Source: Streptomyces sp. NBC_01481 (GTDB lineage: Bacteria; Actinomycetota; Actinomycetes; Streptomycetales; Streptomycetaceae). From it: a DNA stretch of 64,000 bases. The notes under the pieces were generated by a model, which was not told the origin of the DNA, searched no databases, and saw nothing but the letters and a program-made list of their open reading frames with translations. Shown here in pieces: positions 8,463 through 15,954 of this stretch. Position numbers and translations under genes: made by a program. The stretch is taken from assembly GCF_026339995.1 (NCBI RefSeq), contig NZ_JAPEPT010000003.1, positions 992,001 to 1,056,000 on the forward strand. Direction: 5' to 3'. Each line of letters starts with the position of its first letter. The stretch's first letter is position 1.

Positions 8463-10075
8463 CCTCGTCGTGGACCGCCGCCGGGTGGGGGACCTCAACC
8501 CCTCCCGGCGGGGTCCGGATTCCCTTTCCGACCACCGATGAGGTGTCGCGGCACTGCCTCAGTGACGACGAGCCGGAGACCGTACACATCGAGGTCCATC
8601 TGCCCGGACGGCTGGACCCGGCACGGTTGCGGACCGCGTTCCGGCGGGCGCTGCTGACGCACCCCCGGGTGCTGATGCGTGAAGTGCCCGGCCGCCGGTA
8701 CCGGCAGTCCTTCGCGTGGGAGCTGACCGGCGAACCGGACAGCGACCCGGTGAGCTTCGCGCGGCCGGGACCCGACGCGTTGGGCCGCGCCCGCGCGCGG
8801 GCGCTGACGGAATGCCCGTCACTGGCCCTGTCGCCGCCGATGCGCCTGGAAGTCATCGAGGTGGACGGGGGAACGGCCGCCGGTGAGCCGCCGGAGGCGG
8901 GCGTGCCGGGGGCGAACCGGACCGTGCTGCTGCTGACGATGCATCACACGGCCCTGGACGCAGGGTCCGGGCTGCGGGTGCTCGCCACGACCGCGGAACA
9001 GTACGGCGGCTCGTCCGCTCTCCCCGTCCCCGGGCCGGTTCGGCCGGACCCCTCGGGGTCGGCCCCGGCCGCGACCGGCCGCGACGGCCGCGCGGTGTGG
9101 GCGCGGCCCGTGCGAGTCGCGCCGGACTCCCGCCCCGAGCCGGTGCGAGCCCGCGCCGCGGGCAACGGCATGCTGCAGGCGGAACTGCCCGTTCCGCCGC
9201 GTGTGGGTCGGACCGGCGGGCTCGCGCCGTGGACCGTCAACGACCAACTGCTGGTCGCCGCGTCACTGATGGTGGGCCGCTGGAACGTCTCGCAGGGCCG
9301 GCCGGCCGGTCCGGTGCGGATCACCATGCCCGTCGACGACCGTCCGCGCGGCAGAGAGATGCCGATGGGGAACGGAACCCGGCTCGTCGAGGTGGCCATG
9401 ACCCCCGAGTACCCGCGCGACCCGGACTTGCTGCTCGGTGAGCGGCCGGACCCGGCGGCCGTGACCCGGTTGCTGCGCACCACCGCTCAGCGCACCCGCG
9501 CGCTCAAGTCGGCCCACGGTGCGCCGCTGGGCCCCGGGACGGGCCTGTTGACCGCGCCGCTTCTGCCCGTCGGGATCCGGGGCACGCTCACCCGTGGCGC
9601 GAGGCGGGCGGCGGCGCCCTGGACATCGACGGTGCTGGTCACCAATGTCGGACGCGTTCCGTACGCGCTGGACTTCGGTGACGCCGGCCGGGCGAACGCC
9701 GTGTGGTTCTCCGCACCGGCGCGGATGCCGCGCGGGCTGAGCGTGGCGGCGGCTTCCACCGGCGGGCGACTGCATGTGACGCTGCGCTGGTCGCGGGCGC
9801 TGCTCGGTGACGCGTCGGGCAGGTACCTGGCCGGCTTGTTCGAGCAGGCGCTTTCGGCAACGTCACAGGTCACCCGGCCCGGATCGAACGCTGGGGGTTC
9901 TGGGCCGGAAGCCGACGTACCGGAGGCGGATGCCACCGCTCCGAACGCCGAGGCGCCCGGAGCTCGGGGGAAGGCTCGCCGACCCGGCGGGTCGCACGAC
10001 CGCGACGCACCGTGTCCGGACCCGACGCCGGGTGGAGCCCGCTCCGCCCGGCAGAACCATGCGAGGCCGTCATGA
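8459..10075 (+). CDS. Condensation-domain-like / PapA-type acyltransferase
   Basis: A 538-residue protein with MHHTALDAGSG at about residues 161-171, close to the HHxxxDG catalytic motif of CoA-dependent acyltransferases and NRPS condensation domains (the usual G is A). Around it are TVNDQLLVAASL and VRITMPVDDRPRGREM, which fit the second half of this fold. The last 70 residues are low-complexity. It overlaps the AftD-like gene by four bases and the following methyltransferase by four bases, so it is translationally coupled. I infer O-acylation of a sugar or lipid in the same pathway. A free-standing peptide-type condensation enzyme is less likely because no carrier protein is nearby. Confidence 0.7.
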   Translation: MTSSWTAAGWGTSTPPGGVRIPFPTTDEVSRHCLSDDEPETVHIEVHLPGRLDPARLRTAFRRALLTHPRVLMREVPGRRYRQSFAWELTGEPDSDPVSFARPGPDALGRARARALTECPSLALSPPMRLEVIEVDGGTAAGEPPEAGVPGANRTVLLLTMHHTALDAGSGLRVLATTAEQYGGSSALPVPGPVRPDPSGSAPAATGRDGRAVWARPVRVAPDSRPEPVRARAAGNGMLQAELPVPPRVGRTGGLAPWTVNDQLLVAASLMVGRWNVSQGRPAGPVRITMPVDDRPRGREMPMGNGTRLVEVAMTPEYPRDPDLLLGERPDPAAVTRLLRTTAQRTRALKSAHGAPLGPGTGLLTAPLLPVGIRGTLTRGARRAAAPWTSTVLVTNVGRVPYALDFGDAGRANAVWFSAPARMPRGLSVAAASTGGRLHVTLRWSRALLGDASGRYLAGLFEQALSATSQVTRPGSNAGGSGPEADVPEADATAPNAEAPGARGKARRPGGSHDRDAPCPDPTPGGARSARQNHARPS

Positions 10076-10863
10076 CCCCCGCACCCCGCTGCTCCGCCGC
10101 CATGAAATGGCCGGAGGCGGCGGTACCTTCGCCGGCCCGGCCCGTTCCCGGGCTGCAGGATTTCTACGAGGACCCCACCGTCCCCGTCGCCTCCGGCGAG
10201 GCACGTACTCTGCGCCAAGCCCGGATGCTGGCCGAGGCCCTCGGGCCCGTCGGGCCCGGCCGCCCGGCTGCGACCGTGCTCGACATGGGCTGCGGCGACG
10301 GCTCGGCGGCCGCGACCGCCGCCGGCGAACTGAACGGGCACAGCATCGTGGGAGTCGACTGGTCGCAGGGCGCGCTGCGCCGGGCGGCGCCGCGCCTGAG
10401 CCAGGTCGTCCGCGGCGAGTTGACCGGCGGTGGGCTGCCGTTCGCCTCCGGCAGCGCCGACGCCGTGCTCTTCAGCGAGGTCGTCGAGCACCTCGTCGAC
10501 CCCGACAGCGCCCTCGACGAACTGCACCGGGTGCTGCGACCCGGGGGACATCTGATGCTCTCCACGCCCAACCTCGCCGCCTGGTACAACCGCGGGCTGC
10601 TGCTCGCCGGAGTCCAGCCGGTGTTCTCCGAGGTGAGTCTGCGCCACATCCACGGCAGACCGGGCAGCCAGGTGGTCGGCCATCTGCGCCTGTACACAGC
10701 ACGCGCGCTGCGCGAGTTCATGGCGGCGTGCGGGTTCGAGGTGGTGAAGGTCGCCGGTGCGCCGTTCCACGGAGTGCCGCGCCCGCTCCGCCCGCTGGAC
10801 CGCTTGGCCTGCCGGCTGCCGTCCCTCGCCTCCATCCTCCTGGTGCACGCGAGGAAGGTGTAG
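10072..10863 (+). CDS. Class I SAM-dependent methyltransferase (second of the operon)
   Basis: The 263-residue protein has motif I VLDMGCGDGSAAA and the post-motif FSEVVEHLVDPDSALDELHR followed by LRPGGHLMLSTPN, typical of UbiE/Coq5-like small-molecule methyltransferases. I chose the ATG at 10072 because it overlaps the stop of the previous gene as ATGA; the frame is open for 20 codons further upstream. It is only distantly similar to the 3416-4144 methyltransferase, so the two probably act on different positions or substrates. Its likely substrate is a lipid-linked sugar of the surrounding pathway. Confidence 0.8.
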   Translation: MTPAPRCSAAMKWPEAAVPSPARPVPGLQDFYEDPTVPVASGEARTLRQARMLAEALGPVGPGRPAATVLDMGCGDGSAAATAAGELNGHSIVGVDWSQGALRRAAPRLSQVVRGELTGGGLPFASGSADAVLFSEVVEHLVDPDSALDELHRVLRPGGHLMLSTPNLAAWYNRGLLLAGVQPVFSEVSLRHIHGRPGSQVVGHLRLYTARALREFMAACGFEVVKVAGAPFHGVPRPLRPLDRLACRLPSLASILLVHARKV

Positions 10864-10866
10864 CCC

Positions 10867-11772
10867 GTGTTGTGGGGAGTGGCCGCCGCACTGGCGGCGA
10901 ACGTCCTGTACAGCACCGGCTTCGTCCTGGAGAAGCGGGCTCTGGCCGGCATGCCGCCGCTGAGTGCCGCACGGCCGGGCCGAGCCCTGCTCCTGCTGGC
11001 CGGCAGGCCCTTGTGGATCTGCGGGGCCACGGCGCTCGCCCTGGGGTTCGCCGCCCAACTGGCCGTCTACCGCACACTGCCGATCGCCGCCGCCCAGGGC
11101 CTGTTCCTGTCCGGGCTGGTCCTCCTGCTGGTGCTCTCGTCGGTGGTGCTCGGTGAGCGCCCCTCCGGCCGTGAACAGCGCGCGGTGGCCGTCATCGGGC
11201 TGGCGCTGGTCATGGTGGTGTCCTCGCTGTACGAGAGCAGCGAGGAGATCAGCCGCAGCGCGCCCTCAGGTCTCCTGCTGGCACTGTGCGTGCCGACACT
11301 CGCGGCCGGACTGCTCCTGTACGCGGCCGCGGAACGGCGAGCCCGCCGGCGTCACCGGCAGCCGACCACCGGAGTGGCCTACGCGGTGGCGGTCGGTCTC
11401 CTGTACGGGGTCAGCTCGCTCGCCGTCAAGGGCATCTCCGGGCACCTGAGCACCTCGGACCTCCAAGGCTCCGTGCCGGCCTTGCTCGCCTCCCCCTACC
11501 CGTACCTTCTGCTGTTCACCGGGATCAGCGGACTGGTGCTGTCCCAGACCGCCCTGCAGCGCTGCCGCGCGTCGCTGATCGTCCCGGTCTGCTCGACGGT
11601 GACCTGCGTGTTCACCATCGTCAGCGGCACGATCGCGTTCGACGAGCCATTGCCCGAGGACCCGCTGCGGCTGCTGCTGCGCCTCGGCGGCACCGCGTTG
11701 GCCCTGACGGTCCTGCTCACCATGCCGCGACACGACGCGGCCACCCCCACTTCCGAGGGAACCCTGCCATGA
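10867..11772 (+). CDS. DMT/EamA-type transporter
   Basis: The 301-residue protein is almost entirely hydrophobic with about nine or ten predicted membrane helices, including VAAALAANVLYSTGFVLEKR at the N-terminus and GISGLVLSQTALQRCRASLI in the second half; this repeated five-helix layout is the EamA/DMT pattern. It starts at GTG three bases after the methyltransferase stop. Within this operon it may move a lipid-linked sugar or glycan precursor across the membrane, as small multidrug-resistance-type flippases do in other arabinan pathways; that role is inference. Confidence 0.75.
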   Translation: MLWGVAAALAANVLYSTGFVLEKRALAGMPPLSAARPGRALLLLAGRPLWICGATALALGFAAQLAVYRTLPIAAAQGLFLSGLVLLLVLSSVVLGERPSGREQRAVAVIGLALVMVVSSLYESSEEISRSAPSGLLLALCVPTLAAGLLLYAAAERRARRRHRQPTTGVAYAVAVGLLYGVSSLAVKGISGHLSTSDLQGSVPALLASPYPYLLLFTGISGLVLSQTALQRCRASLIVPVCSTVTCVFTIVSGTIAFDEPLPEDPLRLLLRLGGTALALTVLLTMPRHDAATPTSEGTLP

Positions 11773-11984
11773 AGCCTGACAACCCGCTGCTGAAGATCCT
11801 CGCCTGCCCGCTCGACAAGGGCCCGCTGATCCTCGACGAGACCGGGGGCGCTCTCTACAACCCGCGCCTGCACCGCCGCTATCCGATCGTCGACGGCATC
11901 CCGCAACTGCTCCCTTCCTCCGGCGAGCCCGTCGTCGAGCAGGAACGCGACGCACTACCGGCCGGACTGCCCGACTCCGCCTGA
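11769..11984 (+). CDS. Trm112-family small protein
   Basis: A 71-residue protein beginning MKPDNPLLKILACPLDKGPL and ending its fold with HRRYPIVDGIPQLLP, the pattern of the bacterial Trm112p family. In Archaea and eukaryotes Trm112 activates methyltransferases. Bacterial members usually lie near envelope or methyltransferase genes, as here with two methyltransferases in the operon, so an activator role is an attractive inference. Only one of the usual metal-binding cysteines (ACP) is visible. It overlaps the transporter gene by four bases and closes the operon. Confidence 0.85.
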   Translation: MKPDNPLLKILACPLDKGPLILDETGGALYNPRLHRRYPIVDGIPQLLPSSGEPVVEQERDALPAGLPDSA

Positions 11985-12041
11985 ACGCAGAAGTGAGCGT
12001 CTGTACCCACCTGCACGATTGACCCTCATGCGCTCCGAAGC

Positions 12042-12171
12042 GATCCCACGCTCCGGCACATCTATGCGTCGATCATCCTCGAAGCAGGTGAGTCCGTGGT
12101 CACGCCGGCGCGATGGCTCGGCCACCCGAGTCCGACGATCACGCTGGACCAGTCTCCTGCCGGAGTCTGGG
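12042..12171 (+). pseudogene. Relic of a tyrosine recombinase (phage/ICE integrase) C-terminus
   Basis: Translation from 12042 gives DPTLRHIYASIILEAGES, then WLGHPSPTITLD, close to the catalytic HxLRHTYAS...LGH box of actinobacterial tyrosine integrases. After 12149 the frame shifts and LLPESG appears, matching the FMPEAG that normally follows. The fragment lacks the N-terminal two thirds of an integrase, the catalytic tyrosine context and a start codon. It is a decayed trace of an integrated element. Confidence 0.65.
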
Positions 12172-12683
12172 CAGCATCCCGCAACGGGGCCGCGAGGACA
12201 CCGGTCGCGGATTCGGGCTGGCTCTCCCGTAGTTCGGCAAGGGCTTTGGAGAAGCCGTCCAGGCTCGTGACCAGTGACGGGACGCTGTCACCGCGGGAGC
12301 GAGCGGCGTTGCGTTGGCGCGATGGGGAGTTGAGCGCGCGCGGTGATCGAGATGGCGCGCCCGGCTGCCCGAGAGCCCAAGGGGTCGGACCCGCTCGCTC
12401 ATCGCGGGTGTCCGGGGGCGCCCCGGACACGTCCGCCGTCGGGGCCCGCCGCCCCGGCCGCCGACGCAGAAGGCCGTCCTGCGGCGATGCCGGACGTCGT
12501 CAACGCCCTCAACTGGGGTGACTCGCGGTAGCCCCGACAAATGGCGACTGTCAAGAGGTGTGACGCTCACGAATGTTTAACGAATCGCTGACTTTTGCGG
12601 CTCCATGGTGTCACAGTGACTGAAGAGGCTGGAGTTACTGACCAGTTGGACCAACTGTCGAGGGGTCGAAGTCGGGAGGGACC
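12172..12683. other. Gene-free stretch with two palindromes near its end
   Basis: I see no credible gene in this interval; open frames here lack ribosome sites and family features. The last 150 bases are less GC-rich and probably carry the promoter of the following secreted-protein gene. Confidence 0.45.
12610..12657. promoter_or_regulatory. Two dyads upstream of the small secreted protein gene
   Basis: GTCACAGTGAC at 12610-12620 and CAGTTGGACCAACTG at 12643-12657 (a perfect 7+1+7 palindrome) lie 74 and 27 bases before the GTG at 12684. Position and symmetry fit regulator binding sites; the regulator is unknown. Confidence 0.4.
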
Positions 12684-13124
12684 GTGACGTGGCGAAACGC
12701 AGCATCGTACCCACTCGTCGCGCTGTGCACCCTGCTGCTCGCGGTCCTCGCGCAGTGCCAGGCGCCTGTATTCGCCGCCGGGGGAGGGGAGTCGAGCGCC
12801 GGAAGGACTTCTCAAGACGCCGACCCCTTGCCCGAGGCACCAGGCGAATCCGAACCGACCGACGAACCCGGCTCAAGCGCCTCACCCGCCAACTCGTCCC
12901 AGGGCGAACCTGATCCCCTGGACAAGCCACCCCCCTCACGCAAGGGCGGCCGGCCCAACAGCCCGCCGACCGCCCAGGCTCCGCCCACAGGCGATCGCCT
13001 CTCATCGGCCCCCACGGGTGACGGCGGCTCCGCCGCCTCCCCGGTGCCCGGGGCACCACTTCTCGGTCCAACCGAACAGTGCCCTGCACCGCGGCCCGCC
13101 GTGCTGCAGGTATTCCGCCTCTGA
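12684..13124 (+). CDS. Small secreted or membrane-anchored Pro/Ser-rich protein, unknown function
   Basis: The 146-residue product has an N-terminal hydrophobic segment (SYPLVALCTLLLAVLAQCQA) that looks like a signal peptide ending near AGG, followed by a low-complexity Pro/Ser/Gly/Glu region with no recognisable domain. The GTG start is preceded by GGGAGGGA at good spacing, which is the main argument that it is real. The cysteine at residue 25 is not in a clear lipobox. I do not recognise the family; it could be a wall-spanning linker or a recently arisen gene. Confidence 0.5.
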   Translation: MTWRNAASYPLVALCTLLLAVLAQCQAPVFAAGGGESSAGRTSQDADPLPEAPGESEPTDEPGSSASPANSSQGEPDPLDKPPPSRKGGRPNSPPTAQAPPTGDRLSSAPTGDGGSAASPVPGAPLLGPTEQCPAPRPAVLQVFRL

Positions 13125-13224
13125 TCGATGCGTCGAATTCGCACGGCCCCCATCACGTACCTGCGATCCGATCCGACATGACGGCTCACCACCGCGCGCC
13201 CAGGCGCGCTGGAGGAACACCCCC

Positions 13225-13818
13225 ATGCACATGCTCATGAAGAATGCCCGCGCCTTCCGGCAGCGGGCCGCCGCCCAGGCCGAGGAGTTCGGCCGCCTCG
13301 CGGACGGTCAGTCCCCACAAGCGATGTTCATCACGTGCTCCGATTCGCGGGTGATCCCCTCGCTGATCACCGGAGCCCGCCCCGGTGAACTCTTCGAACT
13401 CCGCACGGCAGGCAGCATCCTCCCCGAACACGACCCCGACCGGCACTCGAGCGAGGCGGCCACCATCGAGTACGCCGTAGAAGTGCTGGGCGTCGCCGAC
13501 ATTGTCGTTTGCGGCCACTCCCACTGCGGTGCCGTCGGCGCGATGGTGCGCCGCGAAGACCTCTCCGCCGTCCCCGCGGTTCGCGGCTGGCTCGAGAGTG
13601 CGTCACCGCCGCCCCACTTTGCGGACACTTCGTCCCCCGCCATCGCCCAGGCCGTCCAGCACCATGTGCTGCGCCAGCTCCGGAGGTTGGGCGACTACCC
13701 CTGCGTCGCCCGCCGGGCCGCGGATGGACGGCTGAGGCTGCACGGATGGTTCTACGAGATAGACACCGGCGCCGTGCTCGTCCACGGGTCGCACGACGAC
13801 GCGTTCCTCCCGCTGTGA
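13225..13818 (+). CDS. Beta-class carbonic anhydrase
   Basis: A 197-residue enzyme interconverting CO2 and bicarbonate. The zinc ligands are visible: CSDSR (Cys38, with the Asp40/Arg42 dyad) and GHSHCG (His98, Cys101). Length and motif order match bacterial beta-carbonic anhydrases. The ATG at 13225 follows GGAGGA by eight bases; the frame is open further upstream but without such a site. Its stop overlaps the GTG of the SulP transporter (GTGA), so the two are co-translated and probably work together in bicarbonate supply or pH balance. Confidence 0.92.
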   Translation: MHMLMKNARAFRQRAAAQAEEFGRLADGQSPQAMFITCSDSRVIPSLITGARPGELFELRTAGSILPEHDPDRHSSEAATIEYAVEVLGVADIVVCGHSHCGAVGAMVRREDLSAVPAVRGWLESASPPPHFADTSSPAIAQAVQHHVLRQLRRLGDYPCVARRAADGRLRLHGWFYEIDTGAVLVHGSHDDAFLPL

Positions 13819-15359
13819 GCGCCGCCGACACCCGCGAACGCGGGAACCGCGGGCGCCACCGGCGGGCCGCGTCGCAGCGCGTGGAGCGACCGTCCGCCTC
13901 GACGCTGCGAGCCGATCTCACCGCGTCCGTCGTCGTCTTCCTCGTCGCCCTGCCTCTGTGCGTGGGCGTGGCCGTAGCCTCCGGCGTCCCGGCGGAACTC
14001 GGCCTGGTCACCGGCATCGTCGGCGGGCTCGTCACCGGGCTGCTCCCCGGAAGCAGCCTCCAGGTCAGCGGACCCGCCGCGGGGCTTACGGTCCTCGTCC
14101 TCGAAGCCGTCAACGAATTCGGACTCGGGGCCCTGGGCGTCTTCGTCCTCACGGCGGGCGTTCTCCAGCTGGGGATGGGCGCATTGCGGCTGGGCCGCTG
14201 GTTCCGCGCCATCTCCATCGCCGTGGTGGAAGGGATGCTGGCCGGTATCGGTCTCGTGCTGATCGCCGGTCAGTTCTACGCCATGGCCGACGCGAAGGCG
14301 CCAGGCTCGGGCCCGGCAAACCTGATGGGCATGCCCGAGCTGCTCATCCGCACGGCCCGCTCGCCGGAAGCGTTGACCGCCTTCGGTCTCGGCGCGGTCA
14401 CCGTGGTGCTGATGGCACTGTGGAAACATCTGCCGCCGAAGGTCCGAGTGGTCCCCGCACCGCTGGCCGCCGTCGCTCTGACCACGTCCGTCGTCGCGCT
14501 GTTCGGACTGTCCGTGAAGCGGGTCGATGTGCAGGGACTGCTGGGCGCGATCCGGCCACCGTCCTTCGACGACCTCGGCAGCATCACAAATGCCGGAGTG
14601 GTCGGGGCGATCGGCACGGTCGCCGCCATCACGCTCATCGCCTCGGCGGAAAGTCTGTTCAGCGCCGCCGCCGTCGACCGGCTGCACAGCGGACCCGGTA
14701 CCGACTACGACAAGGAGCTGATGGCGCAGGGGGCGGGCAACGCTTTGTGCGGAGCCCTCGGGGCGCTGCCGATGACCGCCGTCATCGTGCGCAGCGCGGC
14801 CAACGTGCAGGCGGGTGCCCGAACCAAGGCGTCACGGGTGCTGCACGGCGTGTGGCTGCTGCTCTTCGCGGCGCTCGTACCGGCCGCGCTCGGCCTCATA
14901 CCGGTCGCCGCGCTCGCCGGCATCCTGGTCTACTCCGGCTGGAAGCTCATCCCGCTGAAGGAACTCGGGCCGCTGTGGCGCGAGCACCGCGGGGAGGCGC
15001 TGATCCTGATGGCGACCGCGGTCGCCATCATCGCCACCAGCATGTTCGAGGGCGTGCTGGCGGGGCTGCTGCTCGCTGTCGCCAAGACGGCCTGGGAGAC
15101 GTCGCACGTCCACGTGCAGGTGGACGAAGGCGCCGAGCGGAACGGACCCCTGCGCGTGGTCCTCTCCGGCAACGCGACCTTCCTCCGGCTGCCCCGCATC
15201 CTCGACACCCTCGAAGGACTGCCGATGGACCGGCACATCGAGCTCGACCTTCTCGATCTGCGGCATGTCGATCACGCGTGCAGCACGGCCCTCACCAATT
15301 GGGCCGACAGGCACAATAAGGAGAAGGGAGTGGCGCGTGTGCTGATGCCGTCGGCCTGA
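13815..15359 (+). CDS. SulP-family inorganic anion transporter with STAS-like tail
   Basis: The 514-residue protein begins its membrane domain with LRADLTASVVVFLVALPLCV and continues through GLVTGIVGGLVTGLLPGSSLQVSGPAAGLT, the SulP signature region, with about 10-14 helices. The last 85 residues form a soluble STAS-like domain (LPRILDTLEGLPMDRHIELD). It starts at GTG overlapping the carbonic anhydrase stop. SulP proteins carry sulfate, bicarbonate or other anions; the coupled carbonic anhydrase favours bicarbonate, which is inference. The family is often found with, or fused to, carbonic anhydrase. Confidence 0.9.
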   Translation: MSAADTRERGNRGRHRRAASQRVERPSASTLRADLTASVVVFLVALPLCVGVAVASGVPAELGLVTGIVGGLVTGLLPGSSLQVSGPAAGLTVLVLEAVNEFGLGALGVFVLTAGVLQLGMGALRLGRWFRAISIAVVEGMLAGIGLVLIAGQFYAMADAKAPGSGPANLMGMPELLIRTARSPEALTAFGLGAVTVVLMALWKHLPPKVRVVPAPLAAVALTTSVVALFGLSVKRVDVQGLLGAIRPPSFDDLGSITNAGVVGAIGTVAAITLIASAESLFSAAAVDRLHSGPGTDYDKELMAQGAGNALCGALGALPMTAVIVRSAANVQAGARTKASRVLHGVWLLLFAALVPAALGLIPVAALAGILVYSGWKLIPLKELGPLWREHRGEALILMATAVAIIATSMFEGVLAGLLLAVAKTAWETSHVHVQVDEGAERNGPLRVVLSGNATFLRLPRILDTLEGLPMDRHIELDLLDLRHVDHACSTALTNWADRHNKEKGVARVLMPSA

Positions 15360-15564
15360 AGAGCCTCCGCCTACCGATTGGGCCGTACGGCGTCCTGACA
15401 AGGGTCGCCGTGCGGCCGGGGGCAAGTCCCTCGCCTCCACCGGCAGTCGGTGACCGGATGATGCTCGCACGGACGCCGAAGACCAGCGCGAGCTGGTACG
15501 CCGAGGCAGATCGCACCGGCCGACTCGACCACCCCATCCAGCCGTAGCCCGTCTGAAACGGCGA

Positions 15565-15592
15565 GGGTGCCCCGATGAAGACCGGGGCACCC
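15565..15592. terminator. Hairpin, probable terminator
   Basis: GGGTGCCCC and GGGGCACCC pair perfectly (10 bp with the adjacent G-C pair) around an 8-base loop, about 205 bases after the SulP stop. No T-run follows. Confidence 0.55.
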
Positions 15593-15910
15593 TTGGCTGA
15601 CATGGCGGGGTGCTGGAGCGATGTGTGCGCTCCGTGGGAACCTCCAGGTCGCCGCCGGTGGCACTGAAGCCGCGGGGACGGGTGCGCTGATCCGGGTCAT
15701 GGGCATTGGTTCGGGTTGCTGAGTGGTGCGGGTCTTGGCGCCTGTGGCCAGGACTCGTCAGACTCTTGGTGACCCGGCTGGTCGGATCGGCGCGACGCAG
15801 TCCCCGTCCGCCGTCGGGCAGGCGTCGCGAGATCGGGTGAATGTCTGGAATTTCCCGGTTCTGGTGAACCGTCGCGTGCCAGACTGGCGTAGGGGGGAAG
15901 CGGCAATCGG

Positions 15911-15930
15911 AGACGCGGGGCGTCGCGTCT
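15911..15930. promoter_or_regulatory. Dyad before the LuxR-family gene
   Basis: AGACGCG and CGCGTCT are perfect inverted repeats separated by six bases, ending 24 bases before the GTG start. It could be an operator or a leader hairpin. Confidence 0.35.
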
Positions 15931-15954
15931 GATACCCGAACTGCCGCGCGCAAT

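Larger units (their letters stand above)
15360..15954. other. Gene-free stretch between the SulP gene and the LuxR regulator
   Basis: No convincing gene is seen on either strand over about 600 bases. It contains the terminator-like hairpin at 15565-15592 and a dyad at 15911-15930 close to the regulator start. The promoter of the LuxR-family gene must lie here. Confidence 0.5.

Noticed and set aside
12327..12540. Possible gene after the integrase relic
   Set aside because: No ribosome site, no codon bias of a real gene and no recognisable motif.
15500..15545. Stretch with GGTGGTCGAG resembling part of a leucine tRNA
   Set aside because: It cannot be folded into a complete cloverleaf and has no matching T-arm or acceptor stem.
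15292..15706. Minus-strand frames in the SulP-LuxR gap
   Set aside because: No start site with ribosome binding and no protein-family resemblance; the hairpin inside argues for non-coding DNA.
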